Source of the DNA: Microbacteriaceae bacterium
GTDB lineage: Bacteria; Actinomycetota; Actinomycetes; Actinomycetales; Microbacteriaceae
Length of the DNA stretch: 52,575 bases
Reading direction: 5' to 3'
Assembly (NCBI GenBank): GCA_023254555.1
Contig: JALRLI010000001.1
Coordinates: forward strand, 1 to 52,575
The notes beneath the pieces are model-generated. The model made no database searches and was not told where the DNA came from. It saw nothing but the letters and a program-made list of their open reading frames with translations. The translations under genes were made by a program, and so were the position numbers. Within the stretch, counting starts at the first letter, position 1. Each line of letters opens with the position of its first letter. Shown piece by piece: positions 13,313 through 22,332 of the stretch.

Positions 13313-14266
13313 ATGAGTACGCTTGCACCGTCCCGCGGATCGGCCTCAGGGTCGACCCGCGGGACGGGGTCATTAAAAACCAAAATTTCTAAGCCGGGAG
13401 AGCGCGTCGTTCTCATCGTGTTGCGACTAGCTGCGGCACTGACCGTGGTCATCACCATCGGGATTATCGTTGCTCTGCTTCTGCCTTCAATTCAGTTCTT
13501 CGCTGAGGTTCCAATTTTCGAGTTTCTGTTCGGCACTCGCTGGGCACCTCGCTTCGCGGATGCATCGTTTGGAGTCATTCCGCTCGTCACTGCAACTGCG
13601 TGGACGACGGGAATCGCTCTGCTGGTCGCTATCCCGCTTGGTCTCGGTGCAGCAATCTTTTTGTCTGAATATGCCCATCCAAATCTCCGCAAGACTCTGA
13701 AGCCAATTCTTGAGTTGCTCGCGGGTATCCCGACTGTTGTATTCGGTTTGTTCGCTCTGCAGTTCGTACAAGCTGTGGTGTTCAAGCAATGGCTCAACCT
13801 CGACACCGGTGCGTTTAGCGTTCTCGCCGCCGGTGTGGTGATGGGCGTGATGATTGTGCCAACTATCGCATCGATTAGTGAGGATGCAATGTCTGCAGTG
13901 CCCCAGTCAATGCGACAGGGTTCGGCTGCGCTCGGCGCAAACCGTATGCAAACTACCGTGAAGGTCGTTTTCCCGGCCGCACTGTCCGGAATCCTCGCAG
14001 CAATCGTGCTGGGTATTTCACGCGGTGTCGGTGAAACCATGATCGTTGCCATGGCTGCGGGCGGCCAAGCTCAAATCGTCACGAACCCACTCGATCAAGG
14101 CCAAACAATGACGGGATTCATTGCGAACGCGGCATTGGGTGACTCTCGTGTGGGTTCGATTGAATACAACACGCTGTTCGCAGTCGGCCTTCTGCTCTTC
14201 GTAATCACTCTCATCATTAACTACATCAGCATCCGTGTGGTTCGTAAGTTCAGGGAGGCGTACTAA
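13313..14266 (+). CDS. pstC: Phosphate ABC transporter permease PstC
   Basis: This 317-residue inner-membrane permease has six helices after a Ser/Gly/Thr-rich cytoplasmic N-terminus of about 35 residues. The EAA-type loop reads SMRQGSAALGANRMQTTVKVVFPAAL, followed by GILAAIVLGISRGVGETM, both typical of PstC. Its stop overlaps the pstA start (TAATG). The first codons include a perfect 11-bp inverted repeat (13328-13367), which may reduce expression of the permeases relative to PstS. Confidence 0.96.
   Translation: MSTLAPSRGSASGSTRGTGSLKTKISKPGERVVLIVLRLAAALTVVITIGIIVALLLPSIQFFAEVPIFEFLFGTRWAPRFADASFGVIPLVTATAWTTGIALLVAIPLGLGAAIFLSEYAHPNLRKTLKPILELLAGIPTVVFGLFALQFVQAVVFKQWLNLDTGAFSVLAAGVVMGVMIVPTIASISEDAMSAVPQSMRQGSAALGANRMQTTVKVVFPAALSGILAAIVLGISRGVGETMIVAMAAGGQAQIVTNPLDQGQTMTGFIANAALGDSRVGSIEYNTLFAVGLLLFVITLIINYISIRVVRKFREAY
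13328..13367 (+). promoter_or_regulatory. GC-rich hairpin inside the start of pstC
   Basis: CCGTCCCGCGG (13328-13338) pairs perfectly with 13357-13367 over an 18-base loop, only 15 bases after the pstC start codon. No U-tract follows closely, so it is more likely to act as an RNase-stalling or translation-tuning hairpin between pstS and pstC than as a terminator. Confidence 0.5.
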
Positions 14267-15180
14267 TGGCGTTCTCTAACATGAGTCTCGGCGGTCAGAT
14301 TCAGAAGGCGAGCTTGAAAGGTCGCGTTCGTGGGAGCGAGTCGAGCGCAAAATCAATTACCTTCCTCATTCTGCTGTGGCTCGGCTTGCTCATCGCGTTC
14401 TCGGTGCTCTTGGTTTTGATTGTCACCACGTTGCTTGACGGTTATACCCGTCTTGATGCACGGATTTTTACGAATTACCCTTCCGCCAACCCTGAAAAAG
14501 CTGGATTACGTCCGGCAATTTTGGGTTCGCTCTGGGTTATCGGCACGGTGGCGGTGCTTACCATTCCGCTTGGCGTCGCTGCGGCACTGCACTTGGAAGA
14601 GTTTGCGAACAAGCACAACCGATTCAACCGGTTCATCGAGCTGAACGTTCAGAACCTCGCGGCTGTGCCTTCGATCGTTTACGGTCTACTGGCGCTGGGA
14701 ACACTCACGCTCATCGGTGTGAAAGAGAAGAACATCGTTCTTGGTGGCGCTGTTGCACTTAGCATGCTGGTGCTCCCTGTGATTGTAATTTCTACGAGGG
14801 AAGCTCTGCGTGCCGTTCCAATGGAGATCCGTCAGGGTTCTCTGGCCTTGGGTGCAACACCCCTCCAGACTGCCTTCCGTCAAACTCTCCCATCAGCAGT
14901 GCCTGGTATCGCGACGGGCTCAATTTTGGCGCTCTCGCGTGCACTGGGTGAGGCCGCTCCGCTCCTCGTACTCGGCGCTCTCGTATTCGTTCGATTCGAC
15001 CCCAACGGGCTGCTCAGTGGGTACACGACCATGCCCATCCAAATCTTCAACTGGACGTCTAGGCCCCAACCTGAGTTTCACGTTCTCGCCGCTGCCGCAA
15101 GCATTGTCTTGCTCGCCATTCTTATCGCAATGAATGCAGTGGCAATCATCATTCGTAACCGTTACCAGCGTCGCTGGTAA
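14266..15180 (+). CDS. pstA: Phosphate ABC transporter permease PstA
   Basis: This 304-residue permease partner of PstC has six helices and the EAA-type loop VPMEIRQGSLALGATPLQTAFRQTLPSAVPGI, followed by GSILALSRALGEAAPLLVLG. Helix 1 begins near residue 27. It overlaps pstC by one base, so the two permease subunits are made in step. Confidence 0.96.
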   Translation: MAFSNMSLGGQIQKASLKGRVRGSESSAKSITFLILLWLGLLIAFSVLLVLIVTTLLDGYTRLDARIFTNYPSANPEKAGLRPAILGSLWVIGTVAVLTIPLGVAAALHLEEFANKHNRFNRFIELNVQNLAAVPSIVYGLLALGTLTLIGVKEKNIVLGGAVALSMLVLPVIVISTREALRAVPMEIRQGSLALGATPLQTAFRQTLPSAVPGIATGSILALSRALGEAAPLLVLGALVFVRFDPNGLLSGYTTMPIQIFNWTSRPQPEFHVLAAAASIVLLAILIAMNAVAIIIRNRYQRRW

Positions 15181-15203
15181 GAGAAAGCGCAAGGAAAACT
15201 GCA

Positions 15204-16034
15204 ATGACCATCCACGCAATGAACTCGAATCTCAGCGTGCCTGAGCAACCCGCTCAGCGCATCCTGGAGTGCGAGAAGGTGAACGTCTTCTACGGCGACT
15301 ATCGAGCTGTGACTGATGTGAATATGGCATTTGGGCAGAACGAGATTACGGCACTGATTGGCCCTTCGGGCTGTGGAAAATCGACTCTCCTGAGGTCGCT
15401 CAACCGCATGAACGACCTGATTGATGGTGCCCGCACCGAGGGTCTGGTTACGCTTCACGGCGAAAACCTCTACGACAAAGAAGTAGACCCAATCGCGGTT
15501 CGTCGCCGCATCGGTATGGTTTTTCAAAAGCCGAACCCGTTCCCAAAATCGATTTACGACAACATTGCGTACGGGCCTCGCGTGCTGGGCATGAAGCCGT
15601 CGAGTATGGACGACCTCGTCGAAGAGACACTCACCCGGGCAGCGCTCTGGGACGAGGTGAAAGACAAGCTGAAGCAGTCTGCATTTGGCCTGTCAGGTGG
15701 TCAGCAGCAGCGGCTCTGCATTGCGAGAACTATCGCTGTACAGCCGGAAATTATTTTGATGGATGAGCCCTGCTCGGCTCTCGATCCAATCGCAACGTCA
15801 CGCATCGAAGACTTGATGCGAGAGCTTCGTGAGGATTACACAATCGTTATCGTGACGCACAACATGCAGCAGGCCGCTCGCGTTGCCGACCGAACGGCGT
15901 TCTTCACCGCTCTGCAAGACGAAACGACCGGTAACCGAACCGGTGTGCTGGTTGAGTACGACAAGACCACGAAGATCTTCGAAGACCCAAGCGATCAGCG
16001 CACAGAAGACTACATTTCTGGTCGTTTCGGCTAG
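15204..16034 (+). CDS. pstB: Phosphate ABC transporter ATPase PstB
   Basis: This 276-residue cytoplasmic ATPase powers PstCA. It has the Walker A GPSGCGKST, the PstB-specific SLNRMNDLI, the Q-loop VFQKPNPFPKSIYDN, signature LSGGQQQR, Walker B IILMDEPCSALDP and the switch His in VIVTHNMQQA. AAGGAAA precedes the ATG. The stop is 41 bases before the capA start. Confidence 0.97.
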   Translation: MTIHAMNSNLSVPEQPAQRILECEKVNVFYGDYRAVTDVNMAFGQNEITALIGPSGCGKSTLLRSLNRMNDLIDGARTEGLVTLHGENLYDKEVDPIAVRRRIGMVFQKPNPFPKSIYDNIAYGPRVLGMKPSSMDDLVEETLTRAALWDEVKDKLKQSAFGLSGGQQQRLCIARTIAVQPEIILMDEPCSALDPIATSRIEDLMRELREDYTIVIVTHNMQQAARVADRTAFFTALQDETTGNRTGVLVEYDKTTKIFEDPSDQRTEDYISGRFG

Positions 16035-16045
16035 AGCCGCAACTA

Positions 16046-16075
16046 GCTCTCAGGCTCTAATGCGAGAATGAGAGC
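16046..16075 (+). promoter_or_regulatory. Inverted repeat directly before the capA start codon
   Basis: GCTCTCA (16046-16052) and TGAGAGC (16069-16075) form a 7-bp stem around a 16-base loop that ends exactly at the capA ATG. It covers the weak GAGA-type ribosome binding site and could limit capA translation relative to pstB. Confidence 0.45.
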
Positions 16076-17278
16076 ATGAGCTTTCGCGCGGTACTAGTCG
16101 CACCGGTTGTAGCCACACTTTTGTTCGCTTCCGGCTGCGCAAGCAGTGCAGGTGCGTTCAATTCAGAATCACCCGCAGTCGCGGCGCCTGAGCTCCCTGA
16201 AACCACTGTGAGCACGGGCAAAGGCCCCGAGTGTGCATCCGCTCAGTGCTTCACGCTAATGGTGAATGGCGACATGCTGTTCCACAAAGGGCTTTGGATT
16301 CCAGCTGCGCTCAAACCGCCTGTGAACGGGATGAACTTCGACTTCATGCCGCTTCTTGAGGGTCAGAAGCGCTATATCGATCAGGCAGATATTGCTATGT
16401 GCCATATGGAGACGCCGTATGCGCCTGTTGGAGGGCCGTACACCGGGTTCCCGTTCTTTGCGACTCCGCCTGATCTGGCCACCACGATTAAGCAACTCGG
16501 ATATGACGCCTGCACTCAGGCGAGTAACCACTCCGTCGATCAAGGCACCGAGGGGCTCAACCGAACGATTGATGTGCTCGATTCACTCGGTATTCCCCAC
16601 ACCGGAACGTATAAGACCGAAGAAGATTCGAAGAAAATTCTGATGCTCGAAACGTCAGGGGTGAAGGTTGCTTTTATTGAATACACCTTCTCCCTGAACG
16701 GCCTGCGCGCGGAAGTGCCGTGGCAAGTGAATTATCCAATCGACTCCGACAAGATGATTGAGCAGGCGAAGCAGGCCCGAGAGGAGGGCGCCGATCTCGT
16801 GATTGGTGTGCTCCACGCTGGTACGGAATACGCAGACTACCCAAATGTTCAGCAGACGGGGGAATCACGCAAGCTCATTGACAGTGGCTTATTTGATTTC
16901 GTGTACAACCACCACACGCACTCCGTTCAACCCATCGAGAAGTACAACGGCAAGTGGATTGTGTACGGCACCGGGAACGGAATTAGTGAGTCCTCCGAAG
17001 AGTACGCAGTAAACAATGAGTTCTTGACTGTGCGAGTTCAGTTCGCCAAGGGAGCTGATGGCTCATGGAGTACTTCAGACGTAGCCTGGGCGCCTTCAAT
17101 TAATAAACAAGCGGGCAAATACAAGTGGTGTTCGGTTGCGACTGATGCGCCTCAGGGAGTTTGCCAGAGCGCGAGTTTTGATTCAGGAGTGCGTGAAAAA
17201 ACGCGAAAGACCGTGAACGCGATGGGTGCTGAGGCAGCAGGCGCGCATGAATGGCTCGTGACACAAGACTCCAACTAG
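16076..17278 (+). CDS. CapA-family lipoprotein (PGA_cap metallophosphatase fold)
   Basis: This 400-residue lipoprotein has a signal peptide ending in the lipobox FASGC. The rest is a CapA/PgsA-type metallophosphatase-like fold, with the motifs LMVNGDMLFH (family GDxxxH), ADIAMCHMETPYAP, QLGYDACTQASNHSVDQGTEG (family ANNH-like) and VLHAGTEYADYPN and VYNHHTHSVQPIE. The family takes part in poly-gamma-glutamate or capsule synthesis in Bacillus, but many actinobacterial members have unknown function. Location behind pstB suggests phosphate-responsive expression and possibly a cell-envelope or phosphoester role; that is inferred. Confidence 0.9.
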   Translation: MSFRAVLVAPVVATLLFASGCASSAGAFNSESPAVAAPELPETTVSTGKGPECASAQCFTLMVNGDMLFHKGLWIPAALKPPVNGMNFDFMPLLEGQKRYIDQADIAMCHMETPYAPVGGPYTGFPFFATPPDLATTIKQLGYDACTQASNHSVDQGTEGLNRTIDVLDSLGIPHTGTYKTEEDSKKILMLETSGVKVAFIEYTFSLNGLRAEVPWQVNYPIDSDKMIEQAKQAREEGADLVIGVLHAGTEYADYPNVQQTGESRKLIDSGLFDFVYNHHTHSVQPIEKYNGKWIVYGTGNGISESSEEYAVNNEFLTVRVQFAKGADGSWSTSDVAWAPSINKQAGKYKWCSVATDAPQGVCQSASFDSGVREKTRKTVNAMGAEAAGAHEWLVTQDSN

Positions 17279-17290
17279 GAGCGCCAGCGG

Positions 17291-18223
17291 TCAGCGCATT
17301 GGATACGTCTCGATCGAGATAATTCCTGCACTCGGATTAGTCTTCGAGAAGTGAAACACCGAGAAACCACCCGGTGGGAGCGATACTGCATCATCGAGAT
17401 AGTCCCCGGGGAGGCTTCCGGTGGCGAGCACTAATTCTCGAGCGATATCCGGTAGCACTGGGCGGTGGCTGCAAATAATGACGTTCTTGCCTTTTCGCAC
17501 AATCTTTCCGATAACGCTTCGGACATCTCCGTGACCCTCATCCCAGGCATCCTGACCAAGGGCAGCCTTCGCTCGCACCGATTTATTCATTGATTTAGCA
17601 GTCGGTGATACTGTGCGCATGCACCTCTCAGCATCGCTCGACAGAATACGGCTCGGGCCAAACGCCTCGAGGGTGCGAGTCAATCGACTTGCCTGCTCCT
17701 TGCCGAACTCAGTAAGGGGGCGAAGTCGGTCTTCAGGAAATTCAATCGAGCGGGGTTCTGCTTTGGCATGCCTCAGTAAAATTACTGAAAAAGTTTCGAG
17801 GGCGTTGTGTTCAATCATCCGTTTGAACACCTCAAGAATGTCGACATCTTGCTTGTAGCTCAAGCGTTTATGGGCTTTGCTCAGCTTCACCCACTCGAGC
17901 GCCTCAATCTCTTTGTTCGGCACAAAGGTCGAGTTGCGCACAGCCTCTTCAAAGACCTCTGCGGCCCAGTACTGCACAGTCTTGGTTATTTGGTCGCCGA
18001 TTGAATAGTGGATGCGCCCGAGATTGGCTCCCAAGCGAACGCGAAGCCCCGTTTCTTCCTCGACTTCACGAACGCCAGCCTGTGGCATGGTTTCACCCGG
18101 GTCAACTTTGCCTTTCGGAAACGAAACATCTTTCTGCTTCGTACGGTGAATCAGCAGAACCATAATTTCCTCGCCGACACGACGCCAGCAGACAGCACCA
18201 GCCGCCAGTACTTCTTTTGCCAT
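17291..18223 (-). CDS. mutT1: Nudix hydrolase fused to histidine phosphatase (MutT1 type)
   Basis: This 310-residue fusion has an N-terminal Nudix box, beginning GKVDPGETMPQAGVREVEEE (about residues 38-57), and a C-terminal histidine phosphatase beginning VILLRHAKAEPRS (about residue 147), with later CSHRPVLPDIA. Mycobacterial MutT1 has the same architecture and hydrolyses 8-oxo-dGTP/8-oxo-GTP and diadenosine polyphosphates. It starts two bases before the ppk1 stop on the same strand (18226 and 18223), so the two are one unit; the same adjacency is known in mycobacteria. Confidence 0.92.
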   Translation of the reverse strand: MAKEVLAAGAVCWRRVGEEIMVLLIHRTKQKDVSFPKGKVDPGETMPQAGVREVEEETGLRVRLGANLGRIHYSIGDQITKTVQYWAAEVFEEAVRNSTFVPNKEIEALEWVKLSKAHKRLSYKQDVDILEVFKRMIEHNALETFSVILLRHAKAEPRSIEFPEDRLRPLTEFGKEQASRLTRTLEAFGPSRILSSDAERCMRTVSPTAKSMNKSVRAKAALGQDAWDEGHGDVRSVIGKIVRKGKNVIICSHRPVLPDIARELVLATGSLPGDYLDDAVSLPPGGFSVFHFSKTNPSAGIISIETYPMR

Positions 18224-18225
18224 TG

Positions 18226-20316
18226 CTAGAGTCCCCGCACTTTAACCGAAGCACACTGCTCCATGATTAAGTCTTGCATGTCGTTGAGGCTTTCGTCAGC
18301 CTCCGTGCGGCTTTCGCGAGTCCAGGTATCGTCTGCCTGTAGCGACCAGCTCGAGGTGGTCTCGCTAAAGGCGAGCTCGAACAGCTCGTGAATCTGATTC
18401 AGGTGATCGTTCTGTTGTAAGCGAACCAGTGCTTCGACACGACGATCGAGGTTGCGGTGCATCAAATCTGCGCTTCCGATGTACACAATCGGATCGCCAT
18501 CGTTCTCAAAGCTGTAAATACGTGAGTGCTCAAGGTACCGCCCGAGTATCGAACGAACTCGGATTGTTTCTGAGTACCCGGGCTGGCCCGCGCGCACGGC
18601 ACAAATACCTCGCACCAAGATGTCGATTGGCACGCCCGCTTGGCTCGCCCTGTACAGTGCATCGATTGTCGCTTCATCCACCATGGAGTTCGCTTTGATG
18701 CGAATTCTGCTTGGTTTTCCTGCTCTGGCCGCGGCTGCCTCAGCATCGATTCGATCAATCAGTCCGTTTCTCAGCGAGAGCGGCGCAACAAGCATCCGCT
18801 TGTATTTCTTTTCAATCGCGTAGCCAGAGAGTACGTTGAACAGCCGGGTGAGGTCTTTTCCAATGACTTCCGATGAGGTGAACAATCCAAAGTCCTCGTA
18901 AATCCGGCTCGTCTTCGGGTTGTAGTTTCCGGTGCCGATGTGGCTGTAGTGCTTTAGGACGCCATTTTCCTCGCGGATGACATGCACAAGTTTGCAGTGC
19001 GTTTTGAGCCCAACCAAACCGTAGACGACGTGTACCCCGGCTTTTTCGAGTTTTCTCGCCCAGGTGATGTTTGCCTCTTCATCGAAGCGTGCCTTAATTT
19101 CAACCATTGCGAGCACTTGCTTGCCAGACTCAGCCGCTTTGATGAGCGAAGCGATGATTGGACTGTCTCCACTGGTGCGATACAGCGTCTGCTTGATCGC
19201 TAGCACGTGAGGGTCTGCAGCGGCCTGCTCAAGAAAAGCCTGCACGCTTGTCGAGAATGATTCATAGGGGTGGTGTACCAGAACTTCTCGCTTGGATACC
19301 GCTTCGAAGATATTCGCCTTCTCACTGGGGTTATCAGGCCGCAGGTACGCATTTGTCACCGGAATGTGGCGCTTGTATCGTAGTTCAGGTCGGTCAAGGC
19401 TTGAAATTGTGAACATCGCCCGGAGGTCGATGGGCGAAGGGAGAATCGTCACCTCTTGCTCGGAGATTTCAAACTCACGAATCAGCAGTTCACGAGTGTC
19501 ATCATCCATATCAGCTGAGACCTCGAGACGAATTGGTGGCCCGAATCGACGACGAAGTAACTCTTTTTCGAGTGCCTGAATCAGGTTCTCGGCTTCGTCT
19601 TCTTCAATCTCAACATCTTCATTCCGAGTCACTCGAAACACGTGGTGATCAAGTACTTCCATGCCGGGAAAGAGTCCATCGAGCTGGTGAGCAATCAGGT
19701 CTTCGAGGGCGATGAAACGCACGCTGTTGAGACTCTCACGGGCATCCACCCTGATTAACCGGGGAATCATTTGTGGCACTTTTAATCTGGCGAATTCGAG
19801 CTTGCCCGACTTCGGGTTGCGAATCTTGATCGACAGGTTCAGTGACAGGCCGGAGATGTAGGGAAAAGGATGCGCGGTATCGACTGCCAGCGGCATTAAG
19901 ACCGGATAGATGTGCTGCTCATAGTAGTTTCGAAGAATTTCGTGGTCAGCGTCGTCAAGTTCATTCCATGTCGCGATTTTGATGCCTGCGGCACTCAACG
20001 CGGGGCGCACCTGCTCTTCGTATACGGCAGCGTGGCGCAGTTGAAGCTCTCGAGCGCGCGCTCTAATGTCGTTGAGCAGGTCTTCAGGTGCTCGACCGGT
20101 GTTGGTGGCTACTGCCAGCCCAGTCACGATTCGGCGCTTCAGGCCCGCAACACGCACCATGAAGAACTCATCTAGATTGCTTGCGAAAATTGCCAAGAAG
20201 TTTGCTCGTTCAAGAATTGGCAGGGTTTCGTCTTCTGCGAGCTCGAGCACTCTCTGATTGAACGCAAGCCAACTGAGTTCTCGATCTGAATAGCGATCGT
20301 AGGGGAGTTCCGCCAT
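18226..20316 (-). CDS. ppk1: Polyphosphate kinase
   Basis: This 696-residue enzyme makes polyphosphate from ATP reversibly. It has the N-terminal RELSWLAFNQRVLELAED domain, the middle domain ILPSPIDLRAMFTI, and the two phospholipase-D-like C-terminal domains with VLAIKQTLYRTSGDSPII and the autophosphorylated His in KHYSHIGTGNYNPKTSR. Domain order and length are normal. Upstream, two copies of AGGTTACGA (20344 and 20370) are visible, but they do not make a convincing PHO box. It would store phosphate taken up by the Pst system nearby. Confidence 0.97.
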   Translation of the reverse strand: MAELPYDRYSDRELSWLAFNQRVLELAEDETLPILERANFLAIFASNLDEFFMVRVAGLKRRIVTGLAVATNTGRAPEDLLNDIRARARELQLRHAAVYEEQVRPALSAAGIKIATWNELDDADHEILRNYYEQHIYPVLMPLAVDTAHPFPYISGLSLNLSIKIRNPKSGKLEFARLKVPQMIPRLIRVDARESLNSVRFIALEDLIAHQLDGLFPGMEVLDHHVFRVTRNEDVEIEEDEAENLIQALEKELLRRRFGPPIRLEVSADMDDDTRELLIREFEISEQEVTILPSPIDLRAMFTISSLDRPELRYKRHIPVTNAYLRPDNPSEKANIFEAVSKREVLVHHPYESFSTSVQAFLEQAAADPHVLAIKQTLYRTSGDSPIIASLIKAAESGKQVLAMVEIKARFDEEANITWARKLEKAGVHVVYGLVGLKTHCKLVHVIREENGVLKHYSHIGTGNYNPKTSRIYEDFGLFTSSEVIGKDLTRLFNVLSGYAIEKKYKRMLVAPLSLRNGLIDRIDAEAAAARAGKPSRIRIKANSMVDEATIDALYRASQAGVPIDILVRGICAVRAGQPGYSETIRVRSILGRYLEHSRIYSFENDGDPIVYIGSADLMHRNLDRRVEALVRLQQNDHLNQIHELFELAFSETTSSWSLQADDTWTRESRTEADESLNDMQDLIMEQCASVKVRGL

Positions 20317-20372
20317 AGTCCCATTCTGGCAGTTATTTTCGTGAGGTTACGAGCCCTCAGATGAACGAAAGG

Positions 20373-21284
20373 TTACGAACGGATGCGTGACCACTGCGCA
20401 CTGCGTGAGTCAATCTCAAATCCGCTCTTCTGATAAATTCTGAGCGCAGTCAGGTTTTCTGCTTCGACATACAAAAAAGCACTCTTGACCCCGATTTCCG
20501 AGAGTCGAGCAAGTCCAGCGTTGAAGAGCTTGCTGCCAAGACCCGAACCGCTCGCTCGCGGTGATACACCGAGAACGTAGACCTCACCCTCGGAAGCACC
20601 AGGCTGAACCTTGAGCCAGCAGTAGCCGAGTATTTCTCCAGAAGAGTTCGTTGCCAAGATGAAGTTGTGCGCATCGAACCAGCTCTCGCGCATCCGATCG
20701 GCGACGTCTGTTGCGGTGATTGCCGATTGCTCGGGATGGGCGGCGAAAACCTCAGCGTTGAGCTTCACCCAGGCATCAACATCGCTCTCCTGAAAATTGC
20801 GCAGCTGAATTTGGGTATCTTGCCCGCGAGGTGAATCTGCGGAGGGCACCGGTTTGATTTCACGTAAGACGAGTTTCAGTAATGAACGGTCAGCCTTGAA
20901 CCCACGAGCGCTCAAGAGTTTCTCAGCCGCTGAGTCTTCGCCGTGAACCCATGTGTGAAGCGCGGAAGTTTGGTCTGCTTTGTTCGAGTCGAGCTCATTC
21001 AAAAATTCATCAAGGGCGAAACTGCCGATTCCTTGCTTCCTGAAGTCCGGATCGATGATCAGGTCGAATTCGTGCCCTCCGTATGCGATGAAACCAAGCG
21101 GTTTGCCATCCGAAACTCGCGTGATCAGTCGAAGCTGCCTTACTCCAGACTTGACTTCGATGAGTGCTTGGTCAGAAAGAACCGACTGCCCGGCAACGTT
21201 GCTGGCTCGTGAGGTGATTGCGGAGACACGTTCGAGAGCTGCATCGAAGTCGCTAGGCTTCGACAGCTTGGCGAACGTCGTCAT
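20373..21284 (-). CDS. mshD: Mycothiol synthase
   Basis: MshD acetylates Cys-GlcN-Ins with acetyl-CoA in the last step of mycothiol synthesis. The 303-residue protein is a tandem of two GNAT domains; the active C-terminal one has VYVLGVSPRASGSGLGSKLF (acetyl-CoA pyrophosphate loop) and the LYVEAENLTALRIYQKSGF motif typical of MshD. The start overlaps the last 32 bases of the GlnR-like gene, and this pair order (glnR-mshD) is also found in mycobacteria. Confidence 0.9.
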   Translation of the reverse strand: MTTFAKLSKPSDFDAALERVSAITSRASNVAGQSVLSDQALIEVKSGVRQLRLITRVSDGKPLGFIAYGGHEFDLIIDPDFRKQGIGSFALDEFLNELDSNKADQTSALHTWVHGEDSAAEKLLSARGFKADRSLLKLVLREIKPVPSADSPRGQDTQIQLRNFQESDVDAWVKLNAEVFAAHPEQSAITATDVADRMRESWFDAHNFILATNSSGEILGYCWLKVQPGASEGEVYVLGVSPRASGSGLGSKLFNAGLARLSEIGVKSAFLYVEAENLTALRIYQKSGFEIDSRSAQWSRIRS

Positions 21285-21945
21285 TCTCGTTTTTCACAGT
21301 GAATTGGTAGCCAACGTTTCTGACAGTTCCGATTAACTGTTCGTGTTCACCAAGTTTTGCTCGGAGTCTTCGCACATGAACGTCTACAGTTCTGGTGCCG
21401 CCATAGTAGTCGTAACCCCAAACCTCGCTCAACAGCTGCTCGCGAGTGAAGACCCTTCCGGAATGCGCGGCTAAAAACTTCAGCAGTTCAAATTCTTTGA
21501 ACGTCAAATCAAGGGTTTGACTGCCGAGCTTGGCAGAGTAGCTTGACTCGTCGATGACGAGATTCGCGGCGCGTATCGGAGCCATAGGGAGGGTCGCGAT
21601 ATCTCCGGGTTCAAGCGCAAGACGAATGCGCGCTTCAATTTCTGCTGGTCCCGCCGAGTGAAGCAGCAAATCGGTCGCTCCCCAGGTTTTCGTGACTGCC
21701 GCCAACCCGCCGTCGCTCATGATCAATAAAATCGGTTGGCGATACTCGCGTGTGGCGAGACCAACACAAACCCGATTCGCAGCGACGAGGTCGATCGTCG
21801 CGTCAACAAAGATGACGTCAGGAGCTGGCTTGATGCTGGCGATGTCTGTCTCTAGCGCCATTCCAACCACTTCGTGGGGAAGTAAGCCGAGCGCCGGAAT
21901 TGGGCTCTGGCCTATTTGGTCAGTGAGCACGAGGAGTCTAGCCAA
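21253..21945 (-). CDS. GlnR-like atypical OmpR-family response regulator
   Basis: This 230-residue regulator has an N-terminal receiver-like domain and a C-terminal OmpR/PhoB winged helix (FKEFELLKFLAAHSGRVFTREQLLSEVWGYDYYGGTRTVDVHVRRLRAKL). The receiver begins LLVLTDQIG without the paired acidic residues at the end of strand 1, so classical phosphorylation is doubtful. The DVIFVDATIDLVAANRVC and GPAEIEARIRLAL segments match GlnR of actinobacteria, which controls nitrogen genes without a partner kinase. GlnR sits next to mshD in mycobacteria too, so I call it GlnR-like; its regulon here is unknown. Confidence 0.85.
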   Translation of the reverse strand: MARLLVLTDQIGQSPIPALGLLPHEVVGMALETDIASIKPAPDVIFVDATIDLVAANRVCVGLATREYRQPILLIMSDGGLAAVTKTWGATDLLLHSAGPAEIEARIRLALEPGDIATLPMAPIRAANLVIDESSYSAKLGSQTLDLTFKEFELLKFLAAHSGRVFTREQLLSEVWGYDYYGGTRTVDVHVRRLRAKLGEHEQLIGTVRNVGYQFTVKNENDDVRQAVEA

Positions 21946-21995
21946 GGGGAGCTCCTTCCGGTCTTTGAACGATTGTATCGTGGCAGAATGAGGAG

Positions 21996-22319
21996 ATGAG
22001 CCCAGTTAACGAGACTGTTACATACGAAGAAAGCAGGGCCAAACCCGCGCATTATTGGCATGTCCCTCGACTCATCGTTGCTTGGGTTGCAACGCTGCTG
22101 AGCGCAGTGGTTATCGCTCTGGCGCCAGCGCTCCACTCCCATCGGTTCGAGTGGATGGCGATTTTGCTTGCAGGTGGAACGCTTCTGACGTTCATCCTGC
22201 AGCTCGGAACCGCGCAGCGCGAAGGATTCATCGTTCGAACCGCTGCGAGCGTCGGGGGAGTAGTGCTAATCGTTACCGCTCTTGCGGGTGTGACGTTGCT
22301 GCTCTCAGGCGAGTTTTGA
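21996..22319 (+). CDS. Small membrane protein (107 aa), function unknown
   Basis: After a 24-residue polar N-terminus (MSPVNETVTYEESRAKPAHY...) the protein has three hydrophobic helices at about residues 26-44, 52-68 and 80-104. The segments LIVAWVATLLSAVVIALAP and LLAGGTLLTFILQLGTAQREGFIVR are typical of uncharacterised actinobacterial membrane proteins. It is divergent from the GlnR-like gene with a 50-base gap that must hold both promoters, and is followed at once by a 36-residue membrane microprotein and ygfZ. Confidence 0.75.
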   Translation: MSPVNETVTYEESRAKPAHYWHVPRLIVAWVATLLSAVVIALAPALHSHRFEWMAILLAGGTLLTFILQLGTAQREGFIVRTAASVGGVVLIVTALAGVTLLLSGEF

Positions 22320-22332
22320 GTAGAATAATCTC

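Noticed and set aside
20344..20378. Two AGGTTACGA copies upstream of ppk1 as a PHO box
   Set aside because: Their 26-base spacing is not a multiple of 11 and one overlaps the mshD stop; no supporting third unit.
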